Assembly (NCBI GenBank): GCA_015056365.1
Contig: SVGM01000007.1
Coordinates: forward strand, 1-64,000
Length of the DNA: 64,000 bases
Reading direction: 5' to 3'
Origin: Clostridiales bacterium
Lineage (GTDB): Bacteria; Bacillota; Clostridia; Christensenellales; Aristaeellaceae
Notes under the pieces: model-generated
Database searches by the model: none
Seen by the model: the letters and a program-made list of their open reading frames with translations, nothing else
Told to the model about the DNA's origin: nothing
Position numbers and translations under genes: made by a program
Shown here: one piece after another, positions 43,203 to 53,100 of the stretch
Layout of the letters: every line of letters starts with the position of its first letter
Numbering within the stretch: position 1 is the first letter of the stretch

Positions 43203-43745
43203 ATGAAACCCATCAAAGGCACCAAGACCGAAGCAAACCTGATGACCGCATTCGCCGGCGAAAGCCAGGCCCGCAACAAGTACACCTACTATGCCTCCAA
43301 GGCCCGCAAGGAAGGCTACGTACAGATCGCCAACCTGTTCGAAGAAACCGCCAACAACGAAAAAGAGCACGCCAAGATCTGGTTCAAGCTGCTCCATGAC
43401 GGCGAAGTGCCCACCACGGAAGTGAACCTGCTGGATGCTGCCGAGGGCGAAAACTACGAGTGGACCGATATGTATGCCGGCATGGCCAAGGACGCCCGCG
43501 AGGAAGGCTTCACCGAGATCGCCATCCTCTTTGAAAAGGTCGCCGCCATCGAAAAGCGCCACGAGGAACGCTACCGCAAGCTGCTGGCCAACGTGCAGGG
43601 CGGTTTGGTGTTCAGCCGCGATGGCGATATGATCTGGGAATGCGCCAACTGTGGCCACATCGTCGTGGGCAAGAAGGCCCCCGAGCTGTGCCCCGTTTGC
43701 AAGCACCCCAAGGCCTACTTCATGATCATGGCCGAAAACTACTGA
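43203..43745 (+). CDS. rbr: Rubrerythrin
   Basis: This 180-residue protein is a non-heme iron peroxidase that protects anaerobes from hydrogen peroxide. The four-helix di-iron part has E-x-x-x-x-Y/E-x-x-H elements: '[16 protein letters not shown]', '[14 protein letters not shown]' and '[17 protein letters not shown]'. The C-terminal rubredoxin part has 'CANCGH' and 'CPVCKHPK' for the FeS4 centre. The ATG at 43203 follows AAAGGAGG. The upstream region has a GCTGCA/TGCAGC inverted repeat at about 43134-43160 that may be an operator, perhaps for a peroxide sensor. Confidence 0.95.
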   Translation: MKPIKGTKTEANLMTAFAGESQARNKYTYYASKARKEGYVQIANLFEETANNEKEHAKIWFKLLHDGEVPTTEVNLLDAAEGENYEWTDMYAGMAKDAREEGFTEIAILFEKVAAIEKRHEERYRKLLANVQGGLVFSRDGDMIWECANCGHIVVGKKAPELCPVCKHPKAYFMIMAENY

Positions 43746-43756
43746 TCCCTGCATTC

Positions 43757-43790
43757 TTCAGGCGAGCCGCTCACCGGCGGCTCGCCTGAA
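43757..43790 (+). terminator. Terminator after rubrerythrin
   Basis: A 13-bp stem (43757-43769 with 43778-43790, TTCAGGCGAGCCG arms) with an eight-base loop is followed by CCTGTTTTATTTT. It separates rubrerythrin from the glycosyltransferase operon. Confidence 0.8.
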
Positions 43791-43821
43791 CCTGTTTTAT
43801 TTTCCAGCCGGGAGGTCGCCC

Positions 43822-45309
43822 ATGCGCATCGTTCACATCAACGTTACCGCCACCCTGTCCACAGGACGGATCGCCGCCGACCTGTGCCGTCATGCCATGG
43901 CTCAGGGGCATGAAACGCTCTTGTGCTACGGCCGCGGCAGCGCGCCGAAGGACATCCCCACCCTGCGCGTAGGCGAGGTGACCCGGGAGCTGGACTACAA
44001 CAAGCTGCTGCGCAAAAACTTCCGCAACCCCCATCGCCGTATGGACGTCCAGACTGCCCTGACCCGGCGCACCCTCTGGGATAAGCTGCGCTCCCGGAGC
44101 ATTGATCTGGGCGTCAATATTCACGCCGGCCTGAGCCGCATCACCGACCGTTCCGGCTTTTACAGCAGCCGCTCCACCCGCCGCTTGATCCGCGAATTGG
44201 AGAAATTCAAACCCGACCTGATTCATCTGCATAATCTTCACGGCTATTATCTTCATCTGCCCACCCTGTTCCGCTACCTGCGGGACAGCGGCATTCCCGT
44301 GGTATGGACCCTTCACGACACCTGGGCCTATACCGGCCACTGCGCCTACTACCACTTCCCGGTGGAGCCCTTCCTGCGAAAAGATCTCGACCAGCAGGAA
44401 GATAACTACGACGATTACGAGGACGAAGCCGCCGCACCTGCGCCCGTCAGCTGCCAGCTGTGGAAAAGCGGCTGCCACCACTGTCCTCTGAAAGATACCT
44501 ATCCCATCAGCTATGTGATGGACCAAAGCGCCCGCAACTACAAAGAAAAGCGCGCCCTGTTTACCGCCCTGCCCCTGATGGTGCTCACCACGCCCTCCCA
44601 GTGGCTGCGCAACGAAGTGCTCCAGTCCTATCTGGGCAAATACCGCATCTATGCCCTGCCCAACGGCATCAACCTCAACGACTTTTCCCCCTGCAGCGAT
44701 CCCCGCTTCATGCAGGACATCTCCATGTTCTACGGGCTGGACCGCATCGGCCAGCGCAAGCTGGTGATCAGCGTGGCTGCCGTATGGGACGATCGCAAGG
44801 GGCTGGATGACCTGATCATGCTGGCCGACGAGCTGGGCGACGAATACTGCGTCGCCGTGGTGGGTCTGGATCGCTATCAGGTGAACAACCTGCCCGGCCA
44901 TATGCTGGGCGTGGTCCGCACCAGCAACGTCCGCGAGCTCTGCGTCCTCTATACCGCCGCCGATCTGTGCATCAGCATGAGCCGGGGCGAGACCATGGGC
45001 ATGACGCTGGTGGAATCGCTGGCCTGCGGCACCCAGGTGCTCTGCTATGACAGCACCGCCATGCCGGAGATCGTCACCCCTCAGGTAGGCGAGACCGTCC
45101 CCGCCGGCGATATCAAGGCCGCCGCAGACGCGGTGCGCAGGCTGTGTGAGCATCCCAAGGAGCCGCTGCACTGCATCGCCCGCGCCGCCCAGTACGGCCG
45201 CAACCTGCGCTATGACGAATACATGAAGCTCTACCGCCTGATCGAGGAATACGCCATCACCCGTCAGGTGCAGAAGCATCGTCCTGCCGGCGCTGCCGAA
45301 AGCGTCTGA
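43822..45309 (+). CDS. Glycosyltransferase (GT4 family)
   Basis: This 495-residue cytoplasmic enzyme transfers a sugar from a nucleotide donor. The N-terminal GT-B half starts 'MRIVHINVTATLSTGRIAAD' and has 'DLIHLHNLHGYYLHLP' and 'VVWTLHDTWAYTGHCAYY', family marks of capsule/polysaccharide transferases. It includes a Cys cluster ('CQLWKSGCHHCP') often found there. The C-terminal half has 'ALPNGINLNDF' and the donor-site E-x7-E region 'SRGETMGMTLVESLACGTQV'. It is the first gene of the operon with the lipoprotein and the tubulin-like gene, 39 bases upstream, so it may modify a surface polymer linked to that system. Confidence 0.88.
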   Translation: MRIVHINVTATLSTGRIAADLCRHAMAQGHETLLCYGRGSAPKDIPTLRVGEVTRELDYNKLLRKNFRNPHRRMDVQTALTRRTLWDKLRSRSIDLGVNIHAGLSRITDRSGFYSSRSTRRLIRELEKFKPDLIHLHNLHGYYLHLPTLFRYLRDSGIPVVWTLHDTWAYTGHCAYYHFPVEPFLRKDLDQQEDNYDDYEDEAAAPAPVSCQLWKSGCHHCPLKDTYPISYVMDQSARNYKEKRALFTALPLMVLTTPSQWLRNEVLQSYLGKYRIYALPNGINLNDFSPCSDPRFMQDISMFYGLDRIGQRKLVISVAAVWDDRKGLDDLIMLADELGDEYCVAVVGLDRYQVNNLPGHMLGVVRTSNVRELCVLYTAADLCISMSRGETMGMTLVESLACGTQVLCYDSTAMPEIVTPQVGETVPAGDIKAAADAVRRLCEHPKEPLHCIARAAQYGRNLRYDEYMKLYRLIEEYAITRQVQKHRPAGAAESV

Positions 45310-45348
45310 TTCTCCGTTCATTCCACACCACCAAAGAGGAGGGTTCCC

Positions 45349-47397
45349 ATGCAGCCAATCAAACGTCTCCGATTCTTCCTGTGCCTGCTGGTCCTCCTGT
45401 GCCTGTGTGGCTGCTCGCTGCTTCCCCCTGCCCAGCCTTCCGGCCGCCTGCCGGATCTTCGCCAACTGTCCATGCCCGCCTTTGAAGAAACCATCTTCTC
45501 CTCCGCAGGTGAAGGCGGACAAAACGCACCCCTGCAGGTGGATCTGTGGCTGGACGCCTCCCAGGTGATGGGCGGCATCAACCCGGTCCAGGACAGCCTG
45601 TACCCCCATAAGGGCGTCAAATACCGGGAGGGCGGCTTCCACTATCGCTATGAAAACCAGGTAGGCTGGTATGAAAACCTGCTGCGGGATATGCTCAGCG
45701 CCGCCGAAGGCTCCCGCGTGCGCATCCTGCGCGCCGGCAACGAGCGCATCTCTGACCAGCTGCTGCTTTCCTCCGGCCTTGCCGCCTCCGATGATCCCGC
45801 CCTGCTGCGTTCGCTGCGCCGGGATCTGCTCACCTATGCGATCGATCCCATGCCCACGGTCTTTACCGCCTTTTCCGGGGAGAGCATGCAGGACAGCTTT
45901 TATTCCCCCTTCTCACCTCAGATGAACCGCATAGCGCAGTTTGCCCAGGACGGCGGCGTCCTGCTGGAAAACCCGGGCAAGACCGACGAAATGGACGCTC
46001 TGCTCACCAGCGTGGTAGCCTCTTACAATCCCAAAAAGCCCGAAGAGACCCTCCCCCTGCTGCTGACCGACCGCAACAATCCCCTGACCTATGCCCTGGA
46101 CAATCTGGATCCCTCACGCCTTTCGGTGATCACCTGCGACCCGGCCACGTTCCGCCGTCTCAGCACCACCGCTGCAGATGGCTCCACCATCGCCTTCATC
46201 CAGGAAGCGGTTGAAGAAAGGGGCATCTTTGACAAGGGGCTGGCAGTGGGTCTGTACGCTTTTCAGCTGGATTATTTGGGCCAGATGACCGCCATCACTG
46301 ACGCCGATCTTTCCCAGCCCCTCATCTGGGGCCGGATGGACTACAATCAAAGCAAAAACAAGCTCATGGGTGTTTTGCCCATGCCCCGCATCCTGCTGAC
46401 GCTGGTGGTGGGCTCGCCTGCGCATGTGACCGCCTTCACCGGCGCCCTCAACGCCGCCCTTGATACAGACAGCGCCCTGCGGGGGCTCCGCGGCCCGGAA
46501 AAGGGGCAGCTCACCTACTCCAAAGACGGCCAGACCGTCACCCAGCAGCCCTTCTCCTTCGCCTACGAATATACCTTGCTTCGCCGCCACGCGGTGGAAC
46601 CCTACACCCTGCGTTCCCCCGGCATGACCATGACCCTGAGCGAAGGAGTCCTGCTGGAGGATACCGCGCTGCCCACCGTTGCCCTGCCCTATGAGGAAGG
46701 CGCTTCCGGCCAGCGGGAGATCACCGTCTCCTGGCCGTTGGAGCAGCTGGAGGGCGGCCTAAGCCTTGATCCTGCTCAACTTTCCTCCCTGAAGGCCGAG
46801 GGGATTGCCTCCCTTGTGCTGACCAGAACCGAGCCCAACCTGCCCACCGCCCTTCCAGAGCCCGGCGTGCAGACGCTGACCCTTCGGGATACGCTGTATC
46901 ACTTCGCCTATACCCAGGAGAACGTTTCCCTGCCCTGCACCGCCAAATCCCTGCGCATCAGCGATGACGGCTCCACGCTGCTGGCGTCCTTCACCCTCGA
47001 CAACAGCCAGCTCAAGCCCGGCTACTACCGTCTGCGCCTCACCGCGGATATCGCCGGTGACCAGCTTACCTGGCCCCAGGTGGAATGGGTCTCCCGGCTC
47101 AACGCCACCATCACCAACGAGCAGATTTCCTCCTGGCAGCTGATCGCGGACGCCCTCAGCCTGAACCACCGCAAAGGCGGCAACATCCCCAACCGCTTCA
47201 CCCACGCCTGGGGCGAGGACTCCGGCTCCACCTACCGGGATGTGCTCATCCCCGACTGTCCGCCGGTTTATGCCGCGCCGCGCCTTCTGGAGCTGTTCAC
47301 CCAGCTTCAGTCCGCCGCCGAAACCGAGTCCACTCCCTTTATCTGTTGTGAACTGGATCTGTTTGTCGCTCCGGCAGAGCAAATTGCCGGTCTGTAA
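45349..47397 (+). CDS. Lipoprotein of the tubulin-like operon
   Basis: This 682-residue protein has a lipoprotein signal with lipobox LCGC (lipid Cys at residue 22) and should sit on the outer face of the membrane. I do not recognise a family for the rest. Near residue 68 'VDLWLDASQVMGG' resembles a von Willebrand A metal site (D-x-S-x-S) with the second Ser changed, and 'LPLLLTDRNN' follows at a spacing that could be the matching later strand. The C-terminal 250 residues look beta-rich. It precedes the four-helix membrane protein by 18 bases and probably forms the external part of that machine. Confidence 0.7.
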   Translation: MQPIKRLRFFLCLLVLLCLCGCSLLPPAQPSGRLPDLRQLSMPAFEETIFSSAGEGGQNAPLQVDLWLDASQVMGGINPVQDSLYPHKGVKYREGGFHYRYENQVGWYENLLRDMLSAAEGSRVRILRAGNERISDQLLLSSGLAASDDPALLRSLRRDLLTYAIDPMPTVFTAFSGESMQDSFYSPFSPQMNRIAQFAQDGGVLLENPGKTDEMDALLTSVVASYNPKKPEETLPLLLTDRNNPLTYALDNLDPSRLSVITCDPATFRRLSTTAADGSTIAFIQEAVEERGIFDKGLAVGLYAFQLDYLGQMTAITDADLSQPLIWGRMDYNQSKNKLMGVLPMPRILLTLVVGSPAHVTAFTGALNAALDTDSALRGLRGPEKGQLTYSKDGQTVTQQPFSFAYEYTLLRRHAVEPYTLRSPGMTMTLSEGVLLEDTALPTVALPYEEGASGQREITVSWPLEQLEGGLSLDPAQLSSLKAEGIASLVLTRTEPNLPTALPEPGVQTLTLRDTLYHFAYTQENVSLPCTAKSLRISDDGSTLLASFTLDNSQLKPGYYRLRLTADIAGDQLTWPQVEWVSRLNATITNEQISSWQLIADALSLNHRKGGNIPNRFTHAWGEDSGSTYRDVLIPDCPPVYAAPRLLELFTQLQSAAETESTPFICCELDLFVAPAEQIAGL

Positions 47398-47415
47398 GGA
47401 AAGGAGGCAAGCGCC

Positions 47416-48057
47416 ATGACCCCCGCCCCTGTGAAAATCAAAAAGCGGCTCCGCCTGCGTGCCTCCAACCGTTTCAAGGTGCTTCTGTGCTACCTGATCT
47501 GTTTTTCCCTGCCGCTTTTGTGGCAATGGGCCGGGCTCTGGCTGGTGTACCCCTACAAGCTGGCCTTCTCCGCCCCCACCATTGCCGATACCCTCGCCCA
47601 GCTCCTGCCTGCGCCGCCTGCCGCGCTGCTGGAGGCCGCCAGCGCCGCGGCCGACCCCCTTGCCGGAGGGCATCAGGTCTGGTCCCAGGCGCTGCAGATC
47701 CGCGATCTGCACTGGCAGCGCTTCGTACTGGTCTGCTTCGGCATCGCCTTCCTTGCCACCCTTGTTCTCCAGCTGCTCTGGCGTATCCTCCACGGCCGCG
47801 CCATCAACGCAGCCAAGCAGGCGCGCCGCGCCAAACGAAACTACCGCCTGACCCAGCTGGGCATCTGGCTGCTCAATGCCGCTGTCGCCTACGGCTTGTG
47901 GTATCTGGGCGTCAGCAAGATCACCGGACGCACCCTGTGGGATCTGCTGGTCTACTTCCCGCCCTATGTGCTCAATGCGCTGGCGGCTCTTCTCTGCTTC
48001 CGGTTGGCGGCCCCCCCGGTCATCAGCGGCAAGCACGGATTTTTCAAGCGCCTCTAA
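47416..48057 (+). CDS. Four-helix membrane protein of the tubulin-like operon
   Basis: This 213-residue protein has about four membrane helices (near 22-48, 103-125, 146-166 and 178-202). A basic N-terminus (KIKKRLRLRASNRFK) and a basic loop (NAAKQARRAKRNYR) set both on the cytoplasmic side, with a roughly 55-residue loop outside after the first helix. I know no matching family. It lies between the lipoprotein and the tubulin-like gene (18 bases either side) and could link the outside lipoprotein to the cytoplasmic filament-type proteins. Confidence 0.7.
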   Translation: MTPAPVKIKKRLRLRASNRFKVLLCYLICFSLPLLWQWAGLWLVYPYKLAFSAPTIADTLAQLLPAPPAALLEAASAAADPLAGGHQVWSQALQIRDLHWQRFVLVCFGIAFLATLVLQLLWRILHGRAINAAKQARRAKRNYRLTQLGIWLLNAAVAYGLWYLGVSKITGRTLWDLLVYFPPYVLNALAALLCFRLAAPPVISGKHGFFKRL

Positions 48058-48075
48058 GGGCGGAAAGGAGTGCCT

Positions 48076-50172
48076 ATGGGCTGCTATGTTCTGGCCATCG
48101 GCGGTACAGGCAACAAGATTTTAGAAAGCATCGTCTATGCTGCCGCTGCCGACGCCTTTTACACCATCTCGCCAAACGGAAAGCGTACGCCTGTGCGTGA
48201 GCTGCATCTTTTGTCCGTGGACGTGGACGCCGCCTGCGGCAACACCACCCGCGCCAGCCGCGCCGCCGAATACTACGAGCAGGTGCGCGCCGCCTTTGAC
48301 GAAACCAGACAGACCCGTCGGGGGTTCCGTACCCGGCTGGATCTTCGCCGCTGGAACATGAACCTGAGCCGCCGTGCCACCTCTGTCAGCCGCATGACGG
48401 AGAACCATGCCCGCGATCAGCTGCTCTCCCGCACCCTGTTCAGCAAGACCGAAGCCTCCCTGGAATACAGCGAGGGCTTCCGTGGCCATCCTGATCTGGG
48501 TGTCTTGTTCTTCTCCGATCTCCTGTCCTCCCTGGATCAGCTCCGCGCCATGGGTCAGCCTGACGAAATGAATGCCCTGCTGGATCAGATGGATGCGGAT
48601 ATCAGCCGGGGCGAGACCGTCAAGGTCATGCTCTGCGGCAGCATCTTTGGCGGCACCGGCGCCAGCGGCATCCCTGCGCTGGCGCGGTATCTGCACGAGC
48701 GCTTCCGCGACCGCCTTTCCCTGTTTGAGATGGGCTCCATGCTTATGCTGCCCTACTATAAAGTGCCGCCGTCCTCCCACAACGAGGAACTGGAGATCGT
48801 GGTCAAAAGCGCGGACTTCCCAGACAAGGCGCGCACCGCGCTGCAATACTACGGCATGTCCGGCATGATCCGCAGCAGCGAGGAGGATACCGACGGCGTA
48901 TTCGACGCCATCTATATGCTGGGTCTGCCCCCCGAAGCCTTTGTCCAGACCCGCATCTACTCCACCGGCTCCCAGAGTCAGGAGAACGACGCCCATATGC
49001 TGGAGTGGCTGGCCACCCGCTGCATCGCCGCCTTCCTGCGCACCGGCATGCGGGGTGCCAATGCCCACAACATGGACTGCTACTACTATCAGTGGCACAC
49101 TCCCTCCTTCTGCTGGCAGAGCTTTGACAGCGAAGGCGAACTGTACCGTGTGGGCTACGGCGGCCTGCTGAAGGCATCGGCGTTGTTCTTTGCCGAATGC
49201 TATCCCAGCCTGCGCAAGCTGGTCACCGGCAGCGGCCGGGGTGGCAGCGCCATCGGCTATTGCGCCCCCTATTTCTCCGACATCCACCATATGAACGCCC
49301 TCCAGCGCGATCAGTTGGAAAAGCTGCTGGATGCGCTATACCATTTCTTTGCATTCTATGCCAACTGGATGGTGCAGCTCACCCGCACCATCCCCCCCAC
49401 CATGCGCCCCAAGCAGCAGCAGGAGCTTCGTCTGGATGAGGCCTCCCATGTCTATCAGCTGCTGATCCAGCGCCGCGCCCAGCTGAAAATGAACGGCGAA
49501 GGCACCCCCGGCTACGATACCCTGGTCAACGACCGCATGGACGCCCAGTCCCAGTGCGATATCCTGCTGCCCCAGATCGGCGGCGAGGCATGGCTTGAGA
49601 TGCTTTTCAGCGCGCGTCACAGCGCCCAGGAGCAGCTCCGCCATCAGGAAACGCTGGTGGCCGATCAGGAGGAACTTCTGCATCGCATCACCCATCAGGA
49701 GCGCCAGATGACCTCCCCCGAGGAGGTACGCCGCCAGCAGGAAAAGCTTGCCTCCCTGCGCCTGATCCGGGATGAATACGCTCTGCGTCTCCACCTGATG
49801 GAGGAAGACATCCGTTCCGCCGTCCGCGCCGACCTGCCGGGCCATTATCCTGCCCCTGCCGCTGTCCGTCACGGGGACGTTCCGGAAAACGACCTGCTCA
49901 GCGCCTCCGTCCTCAGCGCCCTGTATACCCTCCTGCGCCAGTACGGTACGGGCGCGGAGGAGCGCGACCCAGACGCCATGAGCCGCAGCAGCCTGAACAT
50001 CCAAAGATCCCTGCACAAGCTGATCCTCAGCGCCGTGCCGGATCGCCGCACCACCGCCTATGCCATTGCTGCGCTGGGCGGCGGTCGCTGTGCCCATCAG
50101 ACCCCCGGCGGCGTGATCGCATCCTTTACGGCTACGCTGCTGGCCGCTGTCATGGAGGACTCCGCCCTATGA
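48076..50172 (+). CDS. Tubulin/FtsZ-superfamily protein
   Basis: This 698-residue protein has the nucleotide-binding marks of the FtsZ/tubulin fold: 'YVLAIGGTGNKILESIVY' at residues 4-21 (phosphate loop T1), 'LHLLSVDVDA' at 43-52 (as FtsZ 'NTDAQ') and the tubulin signature 'CGSIFGGTGASGIPALARYL' at 187-206. The middle is mixed; residues about 510-590 are coiled coil (E/Q/R-rich). It is longer than FtsZ (about 350-400) and nearer to the bacterial tubulin-like (Tubulin_2) group. The ATG at 48076 has AAGGAG at good spacing; a GTG at 48070 is the alternative. It overlaps the next gene by ATGA, so the two are coupled. Confidence 0.78.
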   Translation: MGCYVLAIGGTGNKILESIVYAAAADAFYTISPNGKRTPVRELHLLSVDVDAACGNTTRASRAAEYYEQVRAAFDETRQTRRGFRTRLDLRRWNMNLSRRATSVSRMTENHARDQLLSRTLFSKTEASLEYSEGFRGHPDLGVLFFSDLLSSLDQLRAMGQPDEMNALLDQMDADISRGETVKVMLCGSIFGGTGASGIPALARYLHERFRDRLSLFEMGSMLMLPYYKVPPSSHNEELEIVVKSADFPDKARTALQYYGMSGMIRSSEEDTDGVFDAIYMLGLPPEAFVQTRIYSTGSQSQENDAHMLEWLATRCIAAFLRTGMRGANAHNMDCYYYQWHTPSFCWQSFDSEGELYRVGYGGLLKASALFFAECYPSLRKLVTGSGRGGSAIGYCAPYFSDIHHMNALQRDQLEKLLDALYHFFAFYANWMVQLTRTIPPTMRPKQQQELRLDEASHVYQLLIQRRAQLKMNGEGTPGYDTLVNDRMDAQSQCDILLPQIGGEAWLEMLFSARHSAQEQLRHQETLVADQEELLHRITHQERQMTSPEEVRRQQEKLASLRLIRDEYALRLHLMEEDIRSAVRADLPGHYPAPAAVRHGDVPENDLLSASVLSALYTLLRQYGTGAEERDPDAMSRSSLNIQRSLHKLILSAVPDRRTTAYAIAALGGGRCAHQTPGGVIASFTATLLAAVMEDSAL

Positions 50173-53100
50173 AACAAAAGAAACGCCTGCATTCCCCTCT
50201 GCTCAATGAAGACCAGACCAAACGGGCGCTGGATAAAAGCACGTCCTATACCACGCTGCTGCCCCATATGGACGAGGGCTTCCACATGGGCTACCGTCCC
50301 ATTCCCGGCATCCTGACCGACGGCAGCCAGAAGCCACACGAATGGCTGGAGAGCATGGCCAAGAACATGCAAACCCCCGGCCGGGACGTGGGCTTTGCCA
50401 TCCCGGACGTGCTGGCCTCGGAGCAGCAGCTCCGCCGCCTGAGCCGCATGCCCGCCGAGCTGGCGCTGCGCCATCAGCAGATGATCGACTTCCGCGCCCT
50501 GCTGTCCCTTTTGCTCATCTGGGATCAGCTTCAGCAGGTCCCGGGCTGCCCTGTCCTTACCGTGGAGAAGATGGACGCGGCAAGCGGATCCTTTGCCGCC
50601 ATGGTGCTGGGTGCACTGCCGGTACAGCGTGCCCGCGAAGGGCTGTACCTGGTCACCCTCACCCCTGAAAACAATGAAAAGCATACCCGCTATCCCCTGT
50701 GCCTTCTGTCCAATCAGACGATCCTGACCCCAGCCGCCGACCCGGAGGATCTCAGCCAGGTGCTTCCTCCTGCGATCCGCTGGTACGACCGTCAACGCAA
50801 GCGCTTTCTGGATCCCTGCGCCTATCTGGACGAAAGCCAGCTGGCGCTTCTGTTGCCCCGGCTTCGCCTGCTGATGACCCTTTGCGAGGATGCTTCTCTT
50901 CAAAGTCCCCTGTACAGCCCATCGGCGCAGCTGTGCGCCCCCCTTGGCCGCTTTGTGGACGAACTGCTCTCCACCCGCCAGCCCTGGCGGGATAAGCTGC
51001 TGGCAGGCGATCCCGAAGCTGTGTTCCAGCTGCGCACAAGAGTGCAGGCTGTCTATGGCCTGATGCTGCGCTCCCCGGACACCTCCCGCATCGCCGCCGT
51101 CAGCCTGACCCAGGATGATACCGACCCCGCCAAGAACCCCCTGCTCCGCGCATTCCTGCCCACCTCCTGCGACCTGCCCCGCCTGCTCCAGCCCCAGACC
51201 TTCTATACCCTGGACGGCGTTCCCTTTGCCCGCATGAGCGGCGTATGCTTGTTGGAGCCCACCGGCGCAGAGGGCGAAAGCGACGCCCTTGCCAGGATCG
51301 CCGAGGAATGCAAGCTGCTGGACCGCTACGATCCTGACTGGCGCGCCCATATGGCCCAGACCCTTGCCCGGCTTGACGAGAAGCTCAGCGGCCGCACCGG
51401 CCTGATGCCCGAAGTGCCCCGTCTTTTGATGACCTGGCAGCAGGAATATGCCAGCGCATCTGTGCCTGCCCGTCAGGAAGTCACCCTGACCTATCCAGAG
51501 GACAGCCAGCGTATCGCTGCCCAGTCACTTTTGTCCCGCACCCTGGGCATCGACGATCCTCAGGCGCTCACCCAGCCCATGTCGGACTGCCTTATGCTCA
51601 TCGAGGGCGCAAGCCGTTCTCCCTTTGCCGATCTGGTGATGACCACCTCCTGCGCCATTTCCTTGGGAACGGATCAGCCGCCCCTGTATTTCCTGCCCCC
51701 TATCTCCCCAGCGCTATGCGCCTGTCTGATGAACCGGGACAATCCTGCCCTGCTGCTGCCCGAGTCCCTTTCCGCTGTTCTGAGCGAGGATCGGCAAAGT
51801 GTGGACGTCTCCTTCCGGGTGACGCGCCATCTGCCTGAGGACGGTACCCAGACCGTGGTCACCTTCCGCCGCTCCTACCGTCTCAGCGACGTGCCGGAAG
51901 CCGACGCTGCTTTCCGTATGCCGGCAGCCCAGCTGCCCATGGTCACCGTGTGGCCCAATGTACGCCTTGAAGGCGAAGGCTGGCGGCAATACTACCTCCA
52001 TACCCACAACCCCGGCGAGCTGACCCCTCTTGCCATGACGGACGAAGGCTGGCAAGCCGGTCAGGAACGCACCGCTCCCGGCGGCCTGACAGGTACCGGC
52101 CAGCCCAGACGATGGCAGATCCTGCAGACCAGCCAGTTCCCAGGCTATGTACCCCTCCGCCTTGGTAAGCTGAGCGTGGGCGCGCTGCCCAACCTCTCCG
52201 CCGCGCGCCGGATCCGCCGGGAAGCCCCCGCCGCCGTGGGTCTTGATTTCGGCAGCATCTCCACCACGGTGATGCTCCGCCAGGGCGAAAAGATCCAGCC
52301 GGCTACCCTGCCCAAGGGGCTCCACGCTACCCTGCTGCGGCCTGACCCGGTGGCACCCGCTGTGCTGGAAAACGAGCTCATTCCCCCCGAAGCGCTCCGC
52401 AGCGGCGCCCAGCGGGAATCCACCTTCTACAGCGTCATGGATCTGTTCAGCGACGATCCTGAAAAGTGGCTGCGGCCTCTGGTGGACGGCCATATCTACT
52501 ATCCTGCCCAGCTCAGCACCCTTCAGGACAAGAACGAAGGCACCCTGTACTACGACCTGAAATGGAACGAGGAATCCTATGTAATGGCCTGCCTGCGCCT
52601 GTTCCTCAAGCAGGTGATGATGCAGGCGTCCCTCTCTGCCCGGCTGCACGGTTCGCCTTCCCTGAGCTGGCGCGTATCCACCCCCAATGCCATGCCCCCG
52701 CACCGTCAGGAGGGCTACCTGAACCTGATGCGCGGTCTTGCCCGGGAGGTTGCGCAGGAAACCGGCGTTCCCCTGACCCAGGGCACTCCCTCGGTGCTCT
52801 ACGCCAGCGAAAATCAGGCCGGTGGTCTGTATTTCCGCAGCCGTAACGAAGTCAGCGCCGCCGGCGGATATCTGAACCTGGATATCGGCGGCGGCACGGC
52901 GGACCTGAGCCTGTGGCTGGGCGGCGCCGGCAGCGCCACTGCCGAATGCTCCCTGCTGATGGGCTGCCGCCAGATGCTCTTTACCTCCTTCAGTAACGGC
53001 CACATCGACGATTTTGAGGCAGATTATGCCTTTGCCGACCCTGAGGTCAGGCAGGCGGCTGCCAGCCTCGCCTCTGCCATGCGCGCCGGTCTCAGCGCCA

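Noticed and set aside
43771-45642. 623-codon minus-strand frame
   Set aside because: It mirrors the glycosyltransferase gene, which has family motifs and a ribosome site.
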